A DNA stretch of 64,000 bases, from contig NZ_JACIHE010000003.1 of the NCBI RefSeq assembly GCF_014198245.1, positions 1 through 64,000 on the forward strand, written 5' to 3'. How positions within the stretch are numbered: the first letter of the stretch is position 1; the number at the start of each line of letters is the position of its first letter. A program made the translations under genes and the position numbers. Shown here one piece after another: positions 43,769 to 53,739 of the stretch. Source of the stretch: Bradyrhizobium sp. cir1. Its GTDB lineage: Bacteria; Pseudomonadota; Alphaproteobacteria; Rhizobiales; Xanthobacteraceae. The notes under the pieces were generated by a model that saw nothing but the letters and a program-made list of their open reading frames with translations, did not search any database and was not told where the DNA came from.

Positions 43769-45508
43769 TCATCCCGCCCTGGCGATACGACCGTCCGCCG
43801 CCCCCGAACGCAGGTTCTGGAAGAACGTCTCCACCTCCCGCGACAGCGTCTCCGCCGTCTTGGTCAGGCTGCTCGCCGCCGTCAGCACGGACGAAGCCGC
43901 CGTGTCGGTCTCGCCGATGGCGTCGCGCAGCGAGGTGATGTTGGCGACCAGGGTCTCGTTCCCCTGCGCGGCTGATTGCGCGTTGGACGAGATCTCGCGC
44001 GTGGCCTGGTCCTGTTGGCCGACGGCACCGGCAATGGCAGACGTGACCTCGTTGATCTCGCGCACCGCGCCGCCGATCTCGCGCACGGCATCGACCGCGT
44101 TGCGGGTGGAGGCCTGGATCATCGCGACATTCTCGCTGATGTCGGCGGTCGCTTTCGCGGTCTGCCCCGCCAGCGCCTTCACTTCATGCGCGACGACGGC
44201 AAAGCCGCGGCCGGCATCGCCGGCCCGCGCGGCCTCGATGGTGGCGTTGAGCGCGAGCAGGTTGGTCTGCTCGGCGATCGCCTGGATCAGGCTGAGCACG
44301 CCGTCGATGCGCTGGGTGGCGGCCGCAAGGCTCTCGATCTCCGCGATCGATTTCTCGGTGCGCTGGCCGGTCTGCTCGACCGCGCCGGCGCTCTGCCGCA
44401 CCTGGCGGCCGATCTCCTCGACCGAGGCCGACAGCTCCTCGGCCGCGCCCGCGACCGCCGTGACGTTGTGCGAGGCCTGCTCGGTGGCGTTCGCCGCCGT
44501 GCCGGCGCGGCTGCTCGCATCCGCGGTGACGCGGGTGATGGTCTGCGCGGTCTCGCGCATGACGGCGGCGTTGTCGCTGAGGCCGCGCATGATCGCGCCG
44601 ATCGCCTCGCGGAATGCCTCGACGGATTGCTCGATATGGCGGGCGCGCGCCTCGCGCGCGGCGGAGTCCTGCGAGACCTGCGAGGCGAGGTTGCGGTTGC
44701 GCCCCATCGCGTCCTGGAACACCTGGATCGCGCGGGCGAGCGCGCCGATCTCGTCGGCACGGTTGGAGTGCGGCACCACGACGTCGTCGGCGCCGTCGGC
44801 GACTTGCTTGATGGTCGCGGTGATCGCGACGAGCGGCCGGGCGATCGAGCGGGCGATGATGACGATGCCGATCACGACCAGCGCCAGCGCCACGCCGCCG
44901 AGGCAGGTCAGGACGAAGGACAGGGTGCGGTTGGTCTCGGTTTGCTGGGCGATCTGCCTGGCGCGCTCGGCATAGACCTTGGACAGCGCCTCGAGATCCT
45001 TGTTCAGCGCCGAGCGCACTGCGCGGTTGGCGTCGTTGTCGCCCCATTCGCGGCCCGCAGCCGCGTTGATCTCGACGCCGCGGCGCACCAGCTCCTTGCG
45101 GAACTCGACGAACTGCTCGATGCGCTTCTTGAAGGTCGCGAACTGCTCGGCATCGTCGGCCTTGACGATGGTCTCCCAGCGCTTCACGACGTCGAGGATC
45201 TGGGCGTTGAACTTGAGCAGGCCCTCGCCGTATTTCTTCACCACGGCCGGCTCAGTCGACATGTAGACGCCGCGCGATTCCATCACCACCGCATAGACCA
45301 GCGAGTTGACGCGCTCGACGTTCAGCGCGGCCGCATTCGCCGTCTCGATCGCGATGGTCAGGTCGGCGCCGCGGCGACTGTTGTAGTCGGACAGCATCGC
45401 GATCGCCGCCGTCAGCAGCGCAAACAGCGCGAAGATCGCGTAGAGCTTGGTGGCAAGCGTAAAGCGGCCTGCCGGGGCGGCGGCATTCCCAGATCGGTCG
45501 GATGTCAT
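43769..45508 (-). CDS. methyl-accepting chemotaxis protein, transmembrane
   Basis: A 579-residue chemoreceptor: membrane span 1 near residues 20-40 ([18 protein letters not shown]), a periplasmic helical bundle 41-195, membrane span 2 near 200-222 ([20 protein letters not shown]), HAMP 223-280, a coiled coil and the signalling tip ([20 protein letters not shown] near 415, then [20 protein letters not shown]). No CheR/CheB pentapeptide is present. The periplasmic part resembles four-helix-bundle sensors; its ligand is unknown. It is divergent from eutB, 222 bp away, so a link to ethanolamine sensing is possible but speculative. Confidence 0.92.
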   Translation of the reverse strand: MTSDRSGNAAAPAGRFTLATKLYAIFALFALLTAAIAMLSDYNSRRGADLTIAIETANAAALNVERVNSLVYAVVMESRGVYMSTEPAVVKKYGEGLLKFNAQILDVVKRWETIVKADDAEQFATFKKRIEQFVEFRKELVRRGVEINAAAGREWGDNDANRAVRSALNKDLEALSKVYAERARQIAQQTETNRTLSFVLTCLGGVALALVVIGIVIIARSIARPLVAITATIKQVADGADDVVVPHSNRADEIGALARAIQVFQDAMGRNRNLASQVSQDSAAREARARHIEQSVEAFREAIGAIMRGLSDNAAVMRETAQTITRVTADASSRAGTAANATEQASHNVTAVAGAAEELSASVEEIGRQVRQSAGAVEQTGQRTEKSIAEIESLAAATQRIDGVLSLIQAIAEQTNLLALNATIEAARAGDAGRGFAVVAHEVKALAGQTAKATADISENVAMIQASTRNAVDAVREIGGAVREINEVTSAIAGAVGQQDQATREISSNAQSAAQGNETLVANITSLRDAIGETDTAASSVLTAASSLTKTAETLSREVETFFQNLRSGAADGRIARAG

Positions 45509-45730
45509 GGTGGTCAGGGGCCCGGAATGGCCTGAAGCGGCCGGTGAGCGCGGTCGTGCGAAATTGATGCAAAACTATGCGGAACGAAGATGGACGCGGC
45601 GTTAACGCGGCTGTTGGCTCCCTTCGTCCCTGGTCGAAAGAAAGTAAGATATTTCAGCGTCTTGATCCCAAGGTAGAGTTTCAGGATAGTCCTGGAGTCG
45701 GCCGTTGGCCGACGAACCCCGGAGAGGCCC

Positions 45731-47113
45731 TTGGTCTACCGCCATAGCATCGACGCCACGACCTACACCTTCCCTGATCTGCGCGACCTGCTCGCCAAGG
45801 CGACCCCGCCGCGCTCCGGAGACCGGCTGGCCGGAATTGCCGCTGCCAGCTCCGAGCAGATGATCGCGGCGCGGATGGCGCTGGCCGATGTCCCGCTCGG
45901 GCAGTTCCTGCAGGAAGCCGTCATTGCCTATGAGACCGACGAGGTCACCCGCCTCGTCATCGACAGCCATGACGCAAGAGCCTTTGCGCCGGTGGCATCG
46001 CTGACCGTGGGGGCCTTCCGCGACTGGCTGCTGTCCGATGCTGCAACGCCCGACATCCTGCGCAAGCTGGCACCCGGCGTCACCCCGGAGATGGCGGCCG
46101 CCGTGTCAAAACTGATGCGCAACCAGGACCTGATCCTTGCGGCGCGGAAATGCGAGGTCACCACAGCCTTCCGCAACACCATCGGCCTGAGGGGGCGGAT
46201 GAGCACGCGGCTGCAGCCGAACCATCCGTTCGACGATGCCAGGGGCATCACCGCCTCGATCCTCGACGGCATCCTGCTGGGGGCCGGCGATGCCTGCATC
46301 GGCATCAACCCGGCCAGCGACGATCCCGCCGTCATCGCCCAGTTGCTGCGGCTGCTCGACGAGATCATCGCGCGCCTGAAGATTCCGACGCAAGCTTGCG
46401 TGCTGACCCATGTCACGACGACGCTGTCGCTGATCGGGCAGGGCGTGCCGGTCGATCTCGTCTTCCAGTCGGTCGCCGGCACCGAGGCCGCCAACCGCAG
46501 TTTTGGCATCGACCTCGCTTTGCTGAAAGAAGGGCAGGAGGCCGGCCTGTCGCAGAAGCGCGGCACGGTCGGCCAGAATGTGATGTATTTCGAGACGGGC
46601 CAGGGCTCCGCGCTGTCGGCGGGCGCCCATCACGGCGTCGACCAGCAGACCTGCGAGGCCCGTGCCTACGCGGTCGCGCGCGCCTTTGCGCCGCTCCTGG
46701 TCAACAGCGTCGTCGGCTTCATCGGCCCGGAATATCTCTACGACGGCAAGGAGATCATCCGGGCGGGCCTGGAGGATCATTTTTGCGGCAAGCTGCTCGG
46801 CCTGCCGCTCGGGATCGACATCTGCTACACCAACCATGCCGAGGCGGACCAGGACGACATGGACAATCTGCTGACGCTGCTTGCGGCTGCCGGCGTCACC
46901 TTCATCATGGGCGTGCCCGGCGCCGACGACGTCATGCTGAACTACCAGTCGACGTCTTTTCACGACGCGCTCTATGTCCGCGACGTCTTCGCCTTGCGCC
47001 GCGCGCCGGAATTCGACGCCTGGCTGGTGCAGTCGGGCATTGCGGGCGCCGATTTCCGCCTGGTCGGCGATGCAGCGCTGCTGCCCGATTTCGCCTCGCG
47101 GCTGATCGCGTGA
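45731..47113 (+). CDS. eutB: ethanolamine ammonia-lyase large subunit
   Basis: A 460-residue catalytic subunit of the adenosylcobalamin-dependent enzyme that converts ethanolamine to acetaldehyde and ammonia. RGRMSTRLQPNHPFDD near residue 155, GDACIGINPASDDP near 180, the substrate-site region FETGQGSALSAGAHHGVDQQ near 285 and GLPLGIDICYTNHAEADQDD near 358 are typical. A TTG start at 45731 is used because GGAGAGGCCC precedes it and no ATG lies near. No microcompartment genes accompany it. Its partner eutC is not next to it: hpnP lies between them. Confidence 0.95.
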   Translation: MVYRHSIDATTYTFPDLRDLLAKATPPRSGDRLAGIAAASSEQMIAARMALADVPLGQFLQEAVIAYETDEVTRLVIDSHDARAFAPVASLTVGAFRDWLLSDAATPDILRKLAPGVTPEMAAAVSKLMRNQDLILAARKCEVTTAFRNTIGLRGRMSTRLQPNHPFDDARGITASILDGILLGAGDACIGINPASDDPAVIAQLLRLLDEIIARLKIPTQACVLTHVTTTLSLIGQGVPVDLVFQSVAGTEAANRSFGIDLALLKEGQEAGLSQKRGTVGQNVMYFETGQGSALSAGAHHGVDQQTCEARAYAVARAFAPLLVNSVVGFIGPEYLYDGKEIIRAGLEDHFCGKLLGLPLGIDICYTNHAEADQDDMDNLLTLLAAAGVTFIMGVPGADDVMLNYQSTSFHDALYVRDVFALRRAPEFDAWLVQSGIAGADFRLVGDAALLPDFASRLIA

Positions 47114-47266
47114 CGCGGCCGGAGGTCCCCGCGGCCTCCAGGAAACCATTGGCCCCCCTCGGAATTATGCTCATGCCACAATATTGAGAAATTCCGCCGG
47201 CGGCATTACGCTATGTGTCTGGCTGGCAATTTCCGCAACCAGGTCGAGCGTGGCGGGGGAGCTTAG

Positions 47267-48853
47267 ATGCGAGCTGAAAGCAACGGTACGTCCCGGCGGA
47301 TTCTCTGCGTATTTCCGCGCTACACGTCCTCGTTCGGTACGTTCGAGCATTCCTACCCCCTGACCGACGGTGTCCGCGCCTTCATGCCGCCGCAGGGGCT
47401 CTTGCTGCTCGCGGCCTATCTGCCTGAGGAGTGGCAGGTCAAATTCGTCGACGAGAACCTCCGCCGCACGACCAGGGAAGAGTTCGAATGGGCGGAAGTT
47501 GTCTTCGTCAGCGGCATGCACATCCAGCGCCAGCAGATGAACGACATCTGCCGCCGCGCCCATGAGTTCGATCTGCCGGTCGCGCTCGGCGGTCCCTCCG
47601 TCAGCGCCTGTCCTGACTACTACCCGTCGTTCGACTATCTCCATGTCGGCGAGCTCGGCGATGCCACCAACCAGCTGATCGAGATTTTGTCGCGCGATAC
47701 CTCGCGTCCTGACGAACAGGTGGTCCTCACCACCAAGGACCGCGTGCCGATGACGGAGTTTCCGATCCCGGCCTACGAGCTTGCCGACGTGAAGAAATAC
47801 TTCCTCGGCAGCATCCAGTATTCCAGCGGCTGTCCCTATCAGTGCGAGTTCTGCGACATCCCCGGCCTCTACGGCCGCAACCCGCGCATCAAGACGCCGG
47901 AGCAGATCATTGCCGAGCTCGACCGCTTGCGCGAATGCGGCATGACCGACACGGTCTATTTCGTCGACGACAATTTCATCGGCAACCGCAAGGCGGCGAT
48001 GGATCTGCTGCCGCACCTGATCGAATGGCAGAAGAAGACCGGCTACATGGTGCGGCTCGCCTGCGAAGCGACGCTCAACATCGCCAAGCGGCCCGAGATC
48101 CTCGAGAAGATGCGCGAGGCCTTTTTCATCACCATCTTCTGCGGCATCGAGACGCCGGATCCGGATGCATTGCATGCGATGCACAAGGACCACAACATGA
48201 TGGTCCCGATCCTGGAGGGCGTGCGCACCATCAACTCCTACGGCATGGAGGTCGTGTCGGGGATCATCATGGGGCTCGACACCGACAAGCCGAACACCTC
48301 GGAGGCGCTGCTCGCTTTCGTCGAGGAATCCCGGATCCCGCTGCTCACCATCAACCTGCTTCAGGCGCTGCCGAAGACGCCGCTATGGGACCGTCTGGAG
48401 CGCGAGGGGCGCCTGGTCGAGGACGACGCGCGTGATTCCAACGTCGACTTCCTGCTGCCCTATGATGAGGTCATCGCATCCTGGAAGCACGCCATGGCGG
48501 TCGCTTACGAGCCCGAGAAGGTCTACGCGCGCTATCAGCATCAATGCGACCACGTCTATGTGCACCGTCTCGATGTGCCGGTGCCGGATGAGATGAAGAC
48601 CTGGCCCAACATCAGGCGCGGCCTCATCATGCTGCGCAACATCTTCTGGAAGGTCGGTGTGCTCGGTGACTACAAGCGCGTGTTCTGGAAGTTTGCGCTG
48701 GGACGCATCAAGCGCGGCGATCTCGAAGGCCTGATCGGCTGCGCCACGATCGCGCATCACCTCATCACCTTTGCGCGCGCGGCCTCCAGCGGCAAGCAGA
48801 ACGCCTCGAACTATTCAATCCGGCTGCGCGAGGCCGCCGTTCCCGCCGAATGA
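47267..48853 (+). CDS. hpnP: hopanoid C-2 methylase HpnP (cobalamin-binding radical SAM)
   Basis: A 528-residue protein. An N-terminal cobalamin-binding Rossmann-like domain covers residues 10-150 (ending in [20 protein letters not shown]). The radical SAM domain has the cluster motif CPYQCEFC (CxxxCxxC) near 190 followed by [18 protein letters not shown]. The C-terminal DUF4070-type helical region runs from about 390 to 510. HpnP adds the C-2 methyl group to hopanoids. Assignment over other B12-radical SAM enzymes rests on the overall match and on the location in the hopanoid region next to hpnN. Its last 4 bases overlap eutC (ATGA). Expression in Rhodopseudomonas is known to depend on EcfG, but I find no clear EcfG site in the 153-bp upstream space. 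Confidence 0.88.
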   Translation: MRAESNGTSRRILCVFPRYTSSFGTFEHSYPLTDGVRAFMPPQGLLLLAAYLPEEWQVKFVDENLRRTTREEFEWAEVVFVSGMHIQRQQMNDICRRAHEFDLPVALGGPSVSACPDYYPSFDYLHVGELGDATNQLIEILSRDTSRPDEQVVLTTKDRVPMTEFPIPAYELADVKKYFLGSIQYSSGCPYQCEFCDIPGLYGRNPRIKTPEQIIAELDRLRECGMTDTVYFVDDNFIGNRKAAMDLLPHLIEWQKKTGYMVRLACEATLNIAKRPEILEKMREAFFITIFCGIETPDPDALHAMHKDHNMMVPILEGVRTINSYGMEVVSGIIMGLDTDKPNTSEALLAFVEESRIPLLTINLLQALPKTPLWDRLEREGRLVEDDARDSNVDFLLPYDEVIASWKHAMAVAYEPEKVYARYQHQCDHVYVHRLDVPVPDEMKTWPNIRRGLIMLRNIFWKVGVLGDYKRVFWKFALGRIKRGDLEGLIGCATIAHHLITFARAASSGKQNASNYSIRLREAAVPAE

Positions 48854-49635
48854 GTGACAGATCCGTTCCGGCTCGTCCGACCCTCGACCTCAGGTCGTTC
48901 ACGCCCGCGCGCGTCGCGCTGGGTCGCTGCGGCGCAAGCCTGCCGACCACGGCACTGCTCGATTTCACGCTGGACCATGCCCGCGCCCGCGATGCCGTGC
49001 ATGCGGCCTTCGATGCGCCGCGTCTCGTCGCCGATCTCGGCGCGCTTGGTCTTGCCGTCAGCGAGGCGCGGAGCCAGGCCGTCGACCGCAGGGACTATCT
49101 GCGGCGGCCCGATCTCGGGCGACAGCTCGATCCAGCTTCCGCCGAAGCTCTCGCGCGAGGAGTCACCGGGCCATGCCAGATCGCGCTCGTGATAGGCGAC
49201 GGCCTCTCGGCGGCGGCGGTCCACGCCCATGCGGTGGCGCTGGTGGCGCGCCTGCTGCCGCTGCTCGCAGGTGACGATGCTGTCGCACTCGGCCATGTCG
49301 TCGTCGCCTCAGGCGCGCGTGTCGCGCTTGGCGACGAGATCGGCGCGATTCTCGGCGCGCGCATGGTCGTGATGCTGATCGGCGAACGGCCCGGCCTGTC
49401 CGCGCCCGACAGTCTCGGCGCCTATCTGACCTTCGCGCCGAAGCCGGGTCGCACCGATGCCGAGCGCAATTGCGTGTCGAACATCCACAAGGCCGGGTTG
49501 AGCCATGATGAGGCCGCCTTCAAGATCGCCTGGATCATCCGCGAGGGCCTGGCTAGGGAGGTCACCGGCGTGGCCCTGAAGGACGAGAGCGCGGACCGAG
49601 CGCCGCGCCGAATTGGCACAGCTCTGCCCGAATGA
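48850..49635 (+). CDS. eutC: ethanolamine ammonia-lyase small subunit
   Basis: A 261-residue small subunit of ethanolamine ammonia-lyase; with EutB it forms the cobalamin-binding enzyme. Present are [16 protein letters not shown] near residue 18, [19 protein letters not shown] near 108, [20 protein letters not shown] near 175 and a conserved [17 protein letters not shown] near 209. It starts with an ATG that overlaps the hpnP stop, so it is co-translated with hpnP rather than with eutB. Confidence 0.95.
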   Translation: MSDRSVPARPTLDLRSFTPARVALGRCGASLPTTALLDFTLDHARARDAVHAAFDAPRLVADLGALGLAVSEARSQAVDRRDYLRRPDLGRQLDPASAEALARGVTGPCQIALVIGDGLSAAAVHAHAVALVARLLPLLAGDDAVALGHVVVASGARVALGDEIGAILGARMVVMLIGERPGLSAPDSLGAYLTFAPKPGRTDAERNCVSNIHKAGLSHDEAAFKIAWIIREGLAREVTGVALKDESADRAPRRIGTALPE

Positions 49636-49841
49636 CGGGCATTCCGGCAAAATCGCCGCATCTTGATCGATTCGGCCGCCCTCCGTGCGCTTGCGAAAAG
49701 GCCTTTTGACCTGCTAAACCGCTGCCGGCGATTTTCCGCGCATTTTCAAGGGGCAAGCCTCCCATTGGTATGGCGTTTTCAAGCCGTTCGCGGGGCGCAA
49801 TAAGCTCACAAGACCGAGCCGATTTAGGAACTGGACAAGGC

Positions 49842-52208
49842 ATGCTCGAAAAGCACAGCGAGAGTAAGGTTCATGTCGACAAGGTCGAGCAGGGACCTGC
49901 GTCCTCCATCGCCTTCGGGCTGGAGCGCATCGGGCTGATCGCCGTCCGGGCCCCGATCGTCTCCTGCATCGTCCTGCTCGCCCTGATCGTCGGCGCCGTG
50001 TTCGGCATCTACCGAATCAAGATCGACGATTCGCTGTCGCAGCTGTTCCGTTCCGAAACCCGCGAATTCAAGCAGTATGAAGAGGTGACGAAGAAGTTCC
50101 CGGCCGAGGAATTCGACGTCCTGGTCGTGGTCGAGGGCAAGACCCTGCTGGCGCGGAACAACCTCGAGAAGCTGCGCGACTTCGTCACCGACATGCAGCT
50201 GGTCGAAGGCACGCGCGGCCTCGTCTCGCTGTTCTCGGCGCGCCAGGCGCCGGCGCCGGGCAAGCTGCCGGCGGCGTTGTTCCCGGCCGAACTGCCCGAG
50301 GGCGCGGCCTATGACAAGTTCATCGAGACCGTCAAGAACAACGAGATCATTCGCGGCAAGCTGTTGTCGGAGGACGGCACGCTGGCGTTGATCGTGCTTT
50401 CGCTCGATCCCGAAGTGGTCGCCTCCAGCAAGCTGACCAAGACCGTCGGCGACATCCGCGCGCTGATGAAGGAGGATCTCAGCGACACCGGGCTCAACGT
50501 GCAGCTCTCCGGCGTGCCGGTGATGCAGCTCGAAATCCGCAACGCGGTCGAGCGCGACGGGCTCACCTACAACATCCTCGGCATCCTCGCCGGCTGTATC
50601 ATCGCCATCATCTTCTTCCGCAAGATCTCCTTCATGATCGCGGCGGCGTTCCCGCCGATGATCGCGATCCTGCTGGCGCTCGGCGCGCTCGGCTGGGCCA
50701 ATTTCAACCTCAACATGTTCCTGAACGTGATGACGCCGCTCATCATGGTCATCAGCTTCTCGGACTCGATGCAGCTGACCTTCGCCGCGCGCGACCGGCT
50801 GATCGCCGGCCAGGACAAGTTCACCGCCTTCAAGAACGCCGTGCTGGTGGTGGGACCGGCCTGCGTGCTGACGCACGGCACCGCCGGCATTTCCTTCATC
50901 GCGCTGCAGTTCTCCAACTCCGACCTGATCCGCAAGTTCGGCGAGGCGGGCCTTGCCGCCACCATCATCGCGCTGGTCGCGGTGCTGTCGCTGGTGCCCG
51001 TGTTCGGCGTGCTGTTCGTGCGCAACGAGAAGGTCTTCGCGGTCAAGTTCCAGGGCGCCGATGCCGGCGTCCAGGCGCTGCGCAATTTCTGCTACTGGAT
51101 CGCGGTGCGCATGGTCGGCCGGCCCGGCCTGTTCAGCCTGATCGCGGTGCTGTTCGTCGGCGGCCTCGGCGTCATCTACGCCAATCTGGAGCCGCGCTAC
51201 CGGCTCGCCGACCAGGTGCCGGACAAGCGCCAGGCGGTCGCCGCCAGCGATCGGCTCGACGCCAAGCTGACCGGCGCCAACCCCGTCAACGTGCTGATCG
51301 CGTTCCCCAAGGGTGAATCGCTCTATTCGCCGGAGACGCTCCAGACCATTGCCGACGTGCACGCGACCGTGGAAAAGGCGGCCGGCGTCGGCAACGTCTG
51401 GTCGCTCGAGACCCTGCGCCGCTGGCTCGCGGAAAAGGCCGGCAGCGCCGACGTCGCGACGCTGAAGGAATATGTCAGCGTCATTCCCGAGCATCTGGTG
51501 CGGCGTTTCATCGACGCCGAGCAGGATGCCGTCGTGGTCGCGGGTCGCGTGCCGGACAAGGATTCCAGCCAGCTCCTGCCGATCGTCGACAAGCTCGATT
51601 CCGAGCTCGACGTCGTCCGCAAGAAGCATCCCGGCTACGAGGTCGCGGTGACCGGTCTTGCCGCCATTGCCGCGCGCAACTCGGCCAGCATGATCGAGAA
51701 GCTGAACCGCGGTCTCACCGTCGAATTCGCGCTGGTCGCGATCTTCATCGGCCTTGCCTTCCGCTCCTGGGTCGTGATGTTCGCCTGCATCCTGCCGGGC
51801 ATCTTCCCGGTGGTGATGTCAGGAACGGTGCTGTGGGCGATGGGCGAGGGGCTGCAATTCGCCAGCGTCGTCGCGCTCACCGTCTCGTTCGGTCTGGGAC
51901 TGAGCGCCACCATCCACTTCCTCAATCGCCTGAGGCTCGAGAGCAAGCCGGGCGTCGGCTCGGCGCTCGCGGTGGAGCGGGCGACCGTGCTGGTTGGACC
52001 GGCGCTGATCCTGACCACGGTGGTGCTGGCCTGCGGCCTCGTCGTCACCGTGTTCTCCGACCTGCCGTCGCTCAGGCTGTTCGGCTGGCTCAGCGCCTTC
52101 TCGATGGTCATGGCGCTCGTCGCCGACCTCTTCATCCTGCGGCCGACCGCGATGTGGCTGATCAACCTGCACGGCAAGCTGCAGGGTCCGGACAAGCCGG
52201 CGATCTGA
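49842..52208 (+). CDS. hpnN: hopanoid-associated RND transporter HpnN
   Basis: A 788-residue MMPL/RND-type inner-membrane transporter: membrane span 1 near residues 40-60 (APIVSCIVLLALIVGAVFGI), a periplasmic domain 61-240, spans 2-6 near 245-420, span 7 near 430-450, a second periplasmic domain 450-620, and spans 8-12 near 620-775, the two-fold layout of HpnN. HpnN moves hopanoids toward the outer membrane. The ATG at 49842 was chosen (AAGG 5 bases upstream). It lies 206 bp after eutC and 2.4 kb upstream of hpnC on the same strand. Confidence 0.92.
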   Translation: MLEKHSESKVHVDKVEQGPASSIAFGLERIGLIAVRAPIVSCIVLLALIVGAVFGIYRIKIDDSLSQLFRSETREFKQYEEVTKKFPAEEFDVLVVVEGKTLLARNNLEKLRDFVTDMQLVEGTRGLVSLFSARQAPAPGKLPAALFPAELPEGAAYDKFIETVKNNEIIRGKLLSEDGTLALIVLSLDPEVVASSKLTKTVGDIRALMKEDLSDTGLNVQLSGVPVMQLEIRNAVERDGLTYNILGILAGCIIAIIFFRKISFMIAAAFPPMIAILLALGALGWANFNLNMFLNVMTPLIMVISFSDSMQLTFAARDRLIAGQDKFTAFKNAVLVVGPACVLTHGTAGISFIALQFSNSDLIRKFGEAGLAATIIALVAVLSLVPVFGVLFVRNEKVFAVKFQGADAGVQALRNFCYWIAVRMVGRPGLFSLIAVLFVGGLGVIYANLEPRYRLADQVPDKRQAVAASDRLDAKLTGANPVNVLIAFPKGESLYSPETLQTIADVHATVEKAAGVGNVWSLETLRRWLAEKAGSADVATLKEYVSVIPEHLVRRFIDAEQDAVVVAGRVPDKDSSQLLPIVDKLDSELDVVRKKHPGYEVAVTGLAAIAARNSASMIEKLNRGLTVEFALVAIFIGLAFRSWVVMFACILPGIFPVVMSGTVLWAMGEGLQFASVVALTVSFGLGLSATIHFLNRLRLESKPGVGSALAVERATVLVGPALILTTVVLACGLVVTVFSDLPSLRLFGWLSAFSMVMALVADLFILRPTAMWLINLHGKLQGPDKPAI

Positions 52209-52284
52209 GCGGCTTCATCCACCGGACATGGAATCGGCGCAGTCTGAACGACTGCGCCGGAGTTCCGGGGCGAGGATGCAGCCA

Positions 52285-53067
52285 ATGCGGCACGACAGCT
52301 CCATCGTGGCGTTTCAACAGAAGCGCGGCGGCGATTCAGCCGCCTTTTTTGTCCCATTTCTGACGTCGGACATGATCCTGCTCGACGCCGGTTGCGGACC
52401 CGGGACCATCACCGCGGCGCTCGCAGGCATTGTCGGAACGGCCGTCGGCGTCGATATCGAGCCCAAGGCAATCGCAGCAGCCAATCAGCTTGCCGCGAGG
52501 ACTGGTCTCACCAACGTCACCTTTGTCGAAGCCGACCTGACCGCCCTTCCATTCGAGGATGAGACGTTCGATGCCGTGTTCTTTCACGCGGTGCTGTACC
52601 ATCAGAGCGAGGCGATGCTGACGCGAACGCTGGCGGAGGCCCGACGCGTGCTGAAGCCGGGCGGCCTCGTCGCAACCCGCGATGCCGATGTCGGCGGCAA
52701 TGTGCTCCACCCTGAGCTCGACGGCGTATGCCTCGCGCTCGATCTCTGGCAGCGCTGGTACGAGCATGACGATGCGGAGGCGTTGCGCTTCGGCCGTCGG
52801 CAGGGCGCCATTCTCCGCACCAACAACTTTACGCCAGTCTGGGCCGGTGCAAGCTACGTCAACCACAGCGCCGATGCCGCGAGCCGCAGCGATGCCGTTG
52901 CCGATGCGCGGCGGAGCCTGCTCGGCCTCGGACCGCAACTCGTGGGCAAGGGGCTCGCGACGGACGATGAGATTCGGACTGCGCTTGCGGGATGGGAGGC
53001 CTGGGGACGCGATCCGGACGCGGTCTATTTCCGATGCCGGTGCGAATGCGTCGCGCGCAAGGACTGA
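52285..53067 (+). CDS. class I SAM-dependent methyltransferase
   Basis: A 260-residue methyltransferase: SAM motif I ILLDAGCGPGTITAALAG near residue 32, the acidic loop VGVDIEPKAIAAAN near 55, motif II/post-I VEADLTALPFEDETFDAVF near 80, and YHQSEAMLTRTLAEARRVLKPGG near 105. It belongs to the UbiE/Methyltransf_11 type, and no substrate-specific motif is recognisable. The start ATG 52285 is best placed (GAGG 9 bases upstream); ATG 52276 is possible. It lies between hpnN and the hpnCDEFG operon, so a hopanoid-tailoring role is conceivable but unsupported. Confidence 0.8.
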   Translation: MRHDSSIVAFQQKRGGDSAAFFVPFLTSDMILLDAGCGPGTITAALAGIVGTAVGVDIEPKAIAAANQLAARTGLTNVTFVEADLTALPFEDETFDAVFFHAVLYHQSEAMLTRTLAEARRVLKPGGLVATRDADVGGNVLHPELDGVCLALDLWQRWYEHDDAEALRFGRRQGAILRTNNFTPVWAGASYVNHSADAASRSDAVADARRSLLGLGPQLVGKGLATDDEIRTALAGWEAWGRDPDAVYFRCRCECVARKD

Positions 53068-53183
53068 TCCGGCGCGCTTCGCGACATGGACCTCCCGGCA
53101 AGCCGACGAGGTGATGGCCGACGACTGGCGGCGAAGAGCTCGATGGCTTCGAGCAGGTGTCTGCGTATCAGGTTCATGTCAGC

Positions 53184-53214
53184 AAAAAGCCCCCGGCTCG
53201 CGAGACCCGGGGGC
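53184..53214 (-). terminator. rho-independent terminator of the 53242-53739 gene
   Basis: On the minus strand the stem GCCCCCGG / CCGGGGGC (53207-53214 with 53189-53196) with a 10-base loop is followed by TTTTT, 28 bases downstream of the stop codon. It is a typical intrinsic terminator. On the plus strand it lies 116 bp after the methyltransferase and could stop that transcript weakly. Confidence 0.85.
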
Positions 53215-53241
53215 GTGTTCCTCATCGGCCCAGAAGGGCAA

Positions 53242-53739
53242 TCAGCCCTTCGTCATCGTGATGTTGACGCCGCGGATCTCGCCCTTGGAGGAGATCTGCA
53301 CCGTCTGCTTGGTGCCGTTGGTGCGCAGCGACAGATTGGCGGCGAAGCCGTTGGCCTCGACGAACACTTCGATCTGGCCGCCGCCGGCGGTACCCTGGAG
53401 ATTGCCGAAGATGTTGCGGCTCGCCTCGCTCCAATTGCCGGAGATGCGGTCGCCCTGGCTCGTCACGTCGCTGGTGAGGTCGAACTTGTAGCTGTCGGAT
53501 GCGCAGTGCAGGGCCTGCTTGAGGTTGAGACCGCTGCCGGCGACCTTGTAGTCGGCCTTGCAGCGGATGCGCTCGGTGGAGCCATCGGACAGCGAGACCG
53601 TGCCGGTGCCGGTCCACGCGCCGTCGAAGCCGGCAAACGGTCCGGACGACTGTGCATGGCTCGCCGAAACCGAGAAGAGCAGCGCAGCGCCAACGCCGGC
53701 CGCAGTGATTGCCAGTCCAGATCGCCCAAAGAAATTCAT
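53242..53739 (-). CDS. small secreted protein of unknown function
   Basis: A 165-residue protein with a Sec leader (residues 1-31: SGLAITAAGVGAALLFSVSAS, cut after HAQ). The mature part is beta-rich with repeated T/S/G strands (AWTGTGTVSLSDGS, then GDRISGNWSEASRNIFGNLQ) and two cysteines (RCKADY, LHCASDSY) that may pair. It resembles small rhizobial periplasmic hypotheticals and has no catalytic motif. The start ATG 53739 leads directly into the leader; upstream in-frame codons would add a 31-residue non-leader segment. It reads opposite to the hpn genes. Confidence 0.75.
   Translation of the reverse strand: MNFFGRSGLAITAAGVGAALLFSVSASHAQSSGPFAGFDGAWTGTGTVSLSDGSTERIRCKADYKVAGSGLNLKQALHCASDSYKFDLTSDVTSQGDRISGNWSEASRNIFGNLQGTAGGGQIEVFVEANGFAANLSLRTNGTKQTVQISSKGEIRGVNITMTKG

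Noticed and set aside
45581..45603. GGAAC followed by CGTT upstream of eutB, resembling an EcfG promoter
   Set aside because: The spacer between GGAAC and CGTT is 14 bases, whereas the consensus needs 16-17, and it lies 130 bp from the eutB start. Probably chance.
47114..47266. EcfG-type promoter directly upstream of hpnP
   Set aside because: Looked for GGAAC-N16/17-CGTT in the 153-bp gap because hpnP is EcfG-dependent in Rhodopseudomonas; only GGAAA and GGAAT variants without a matching -10 occur.
47267..48853. HpnJ or a magnesium-protoporphyrin cyclase-type B12 radical SAM enzyme instead of HpnP
   Set aside because: The [18 protein letters not shown] segment, the C-terminal region and the location beside hpnN fit HpnP better; no bacteriochlorophyll or hpnI/K genes are near.
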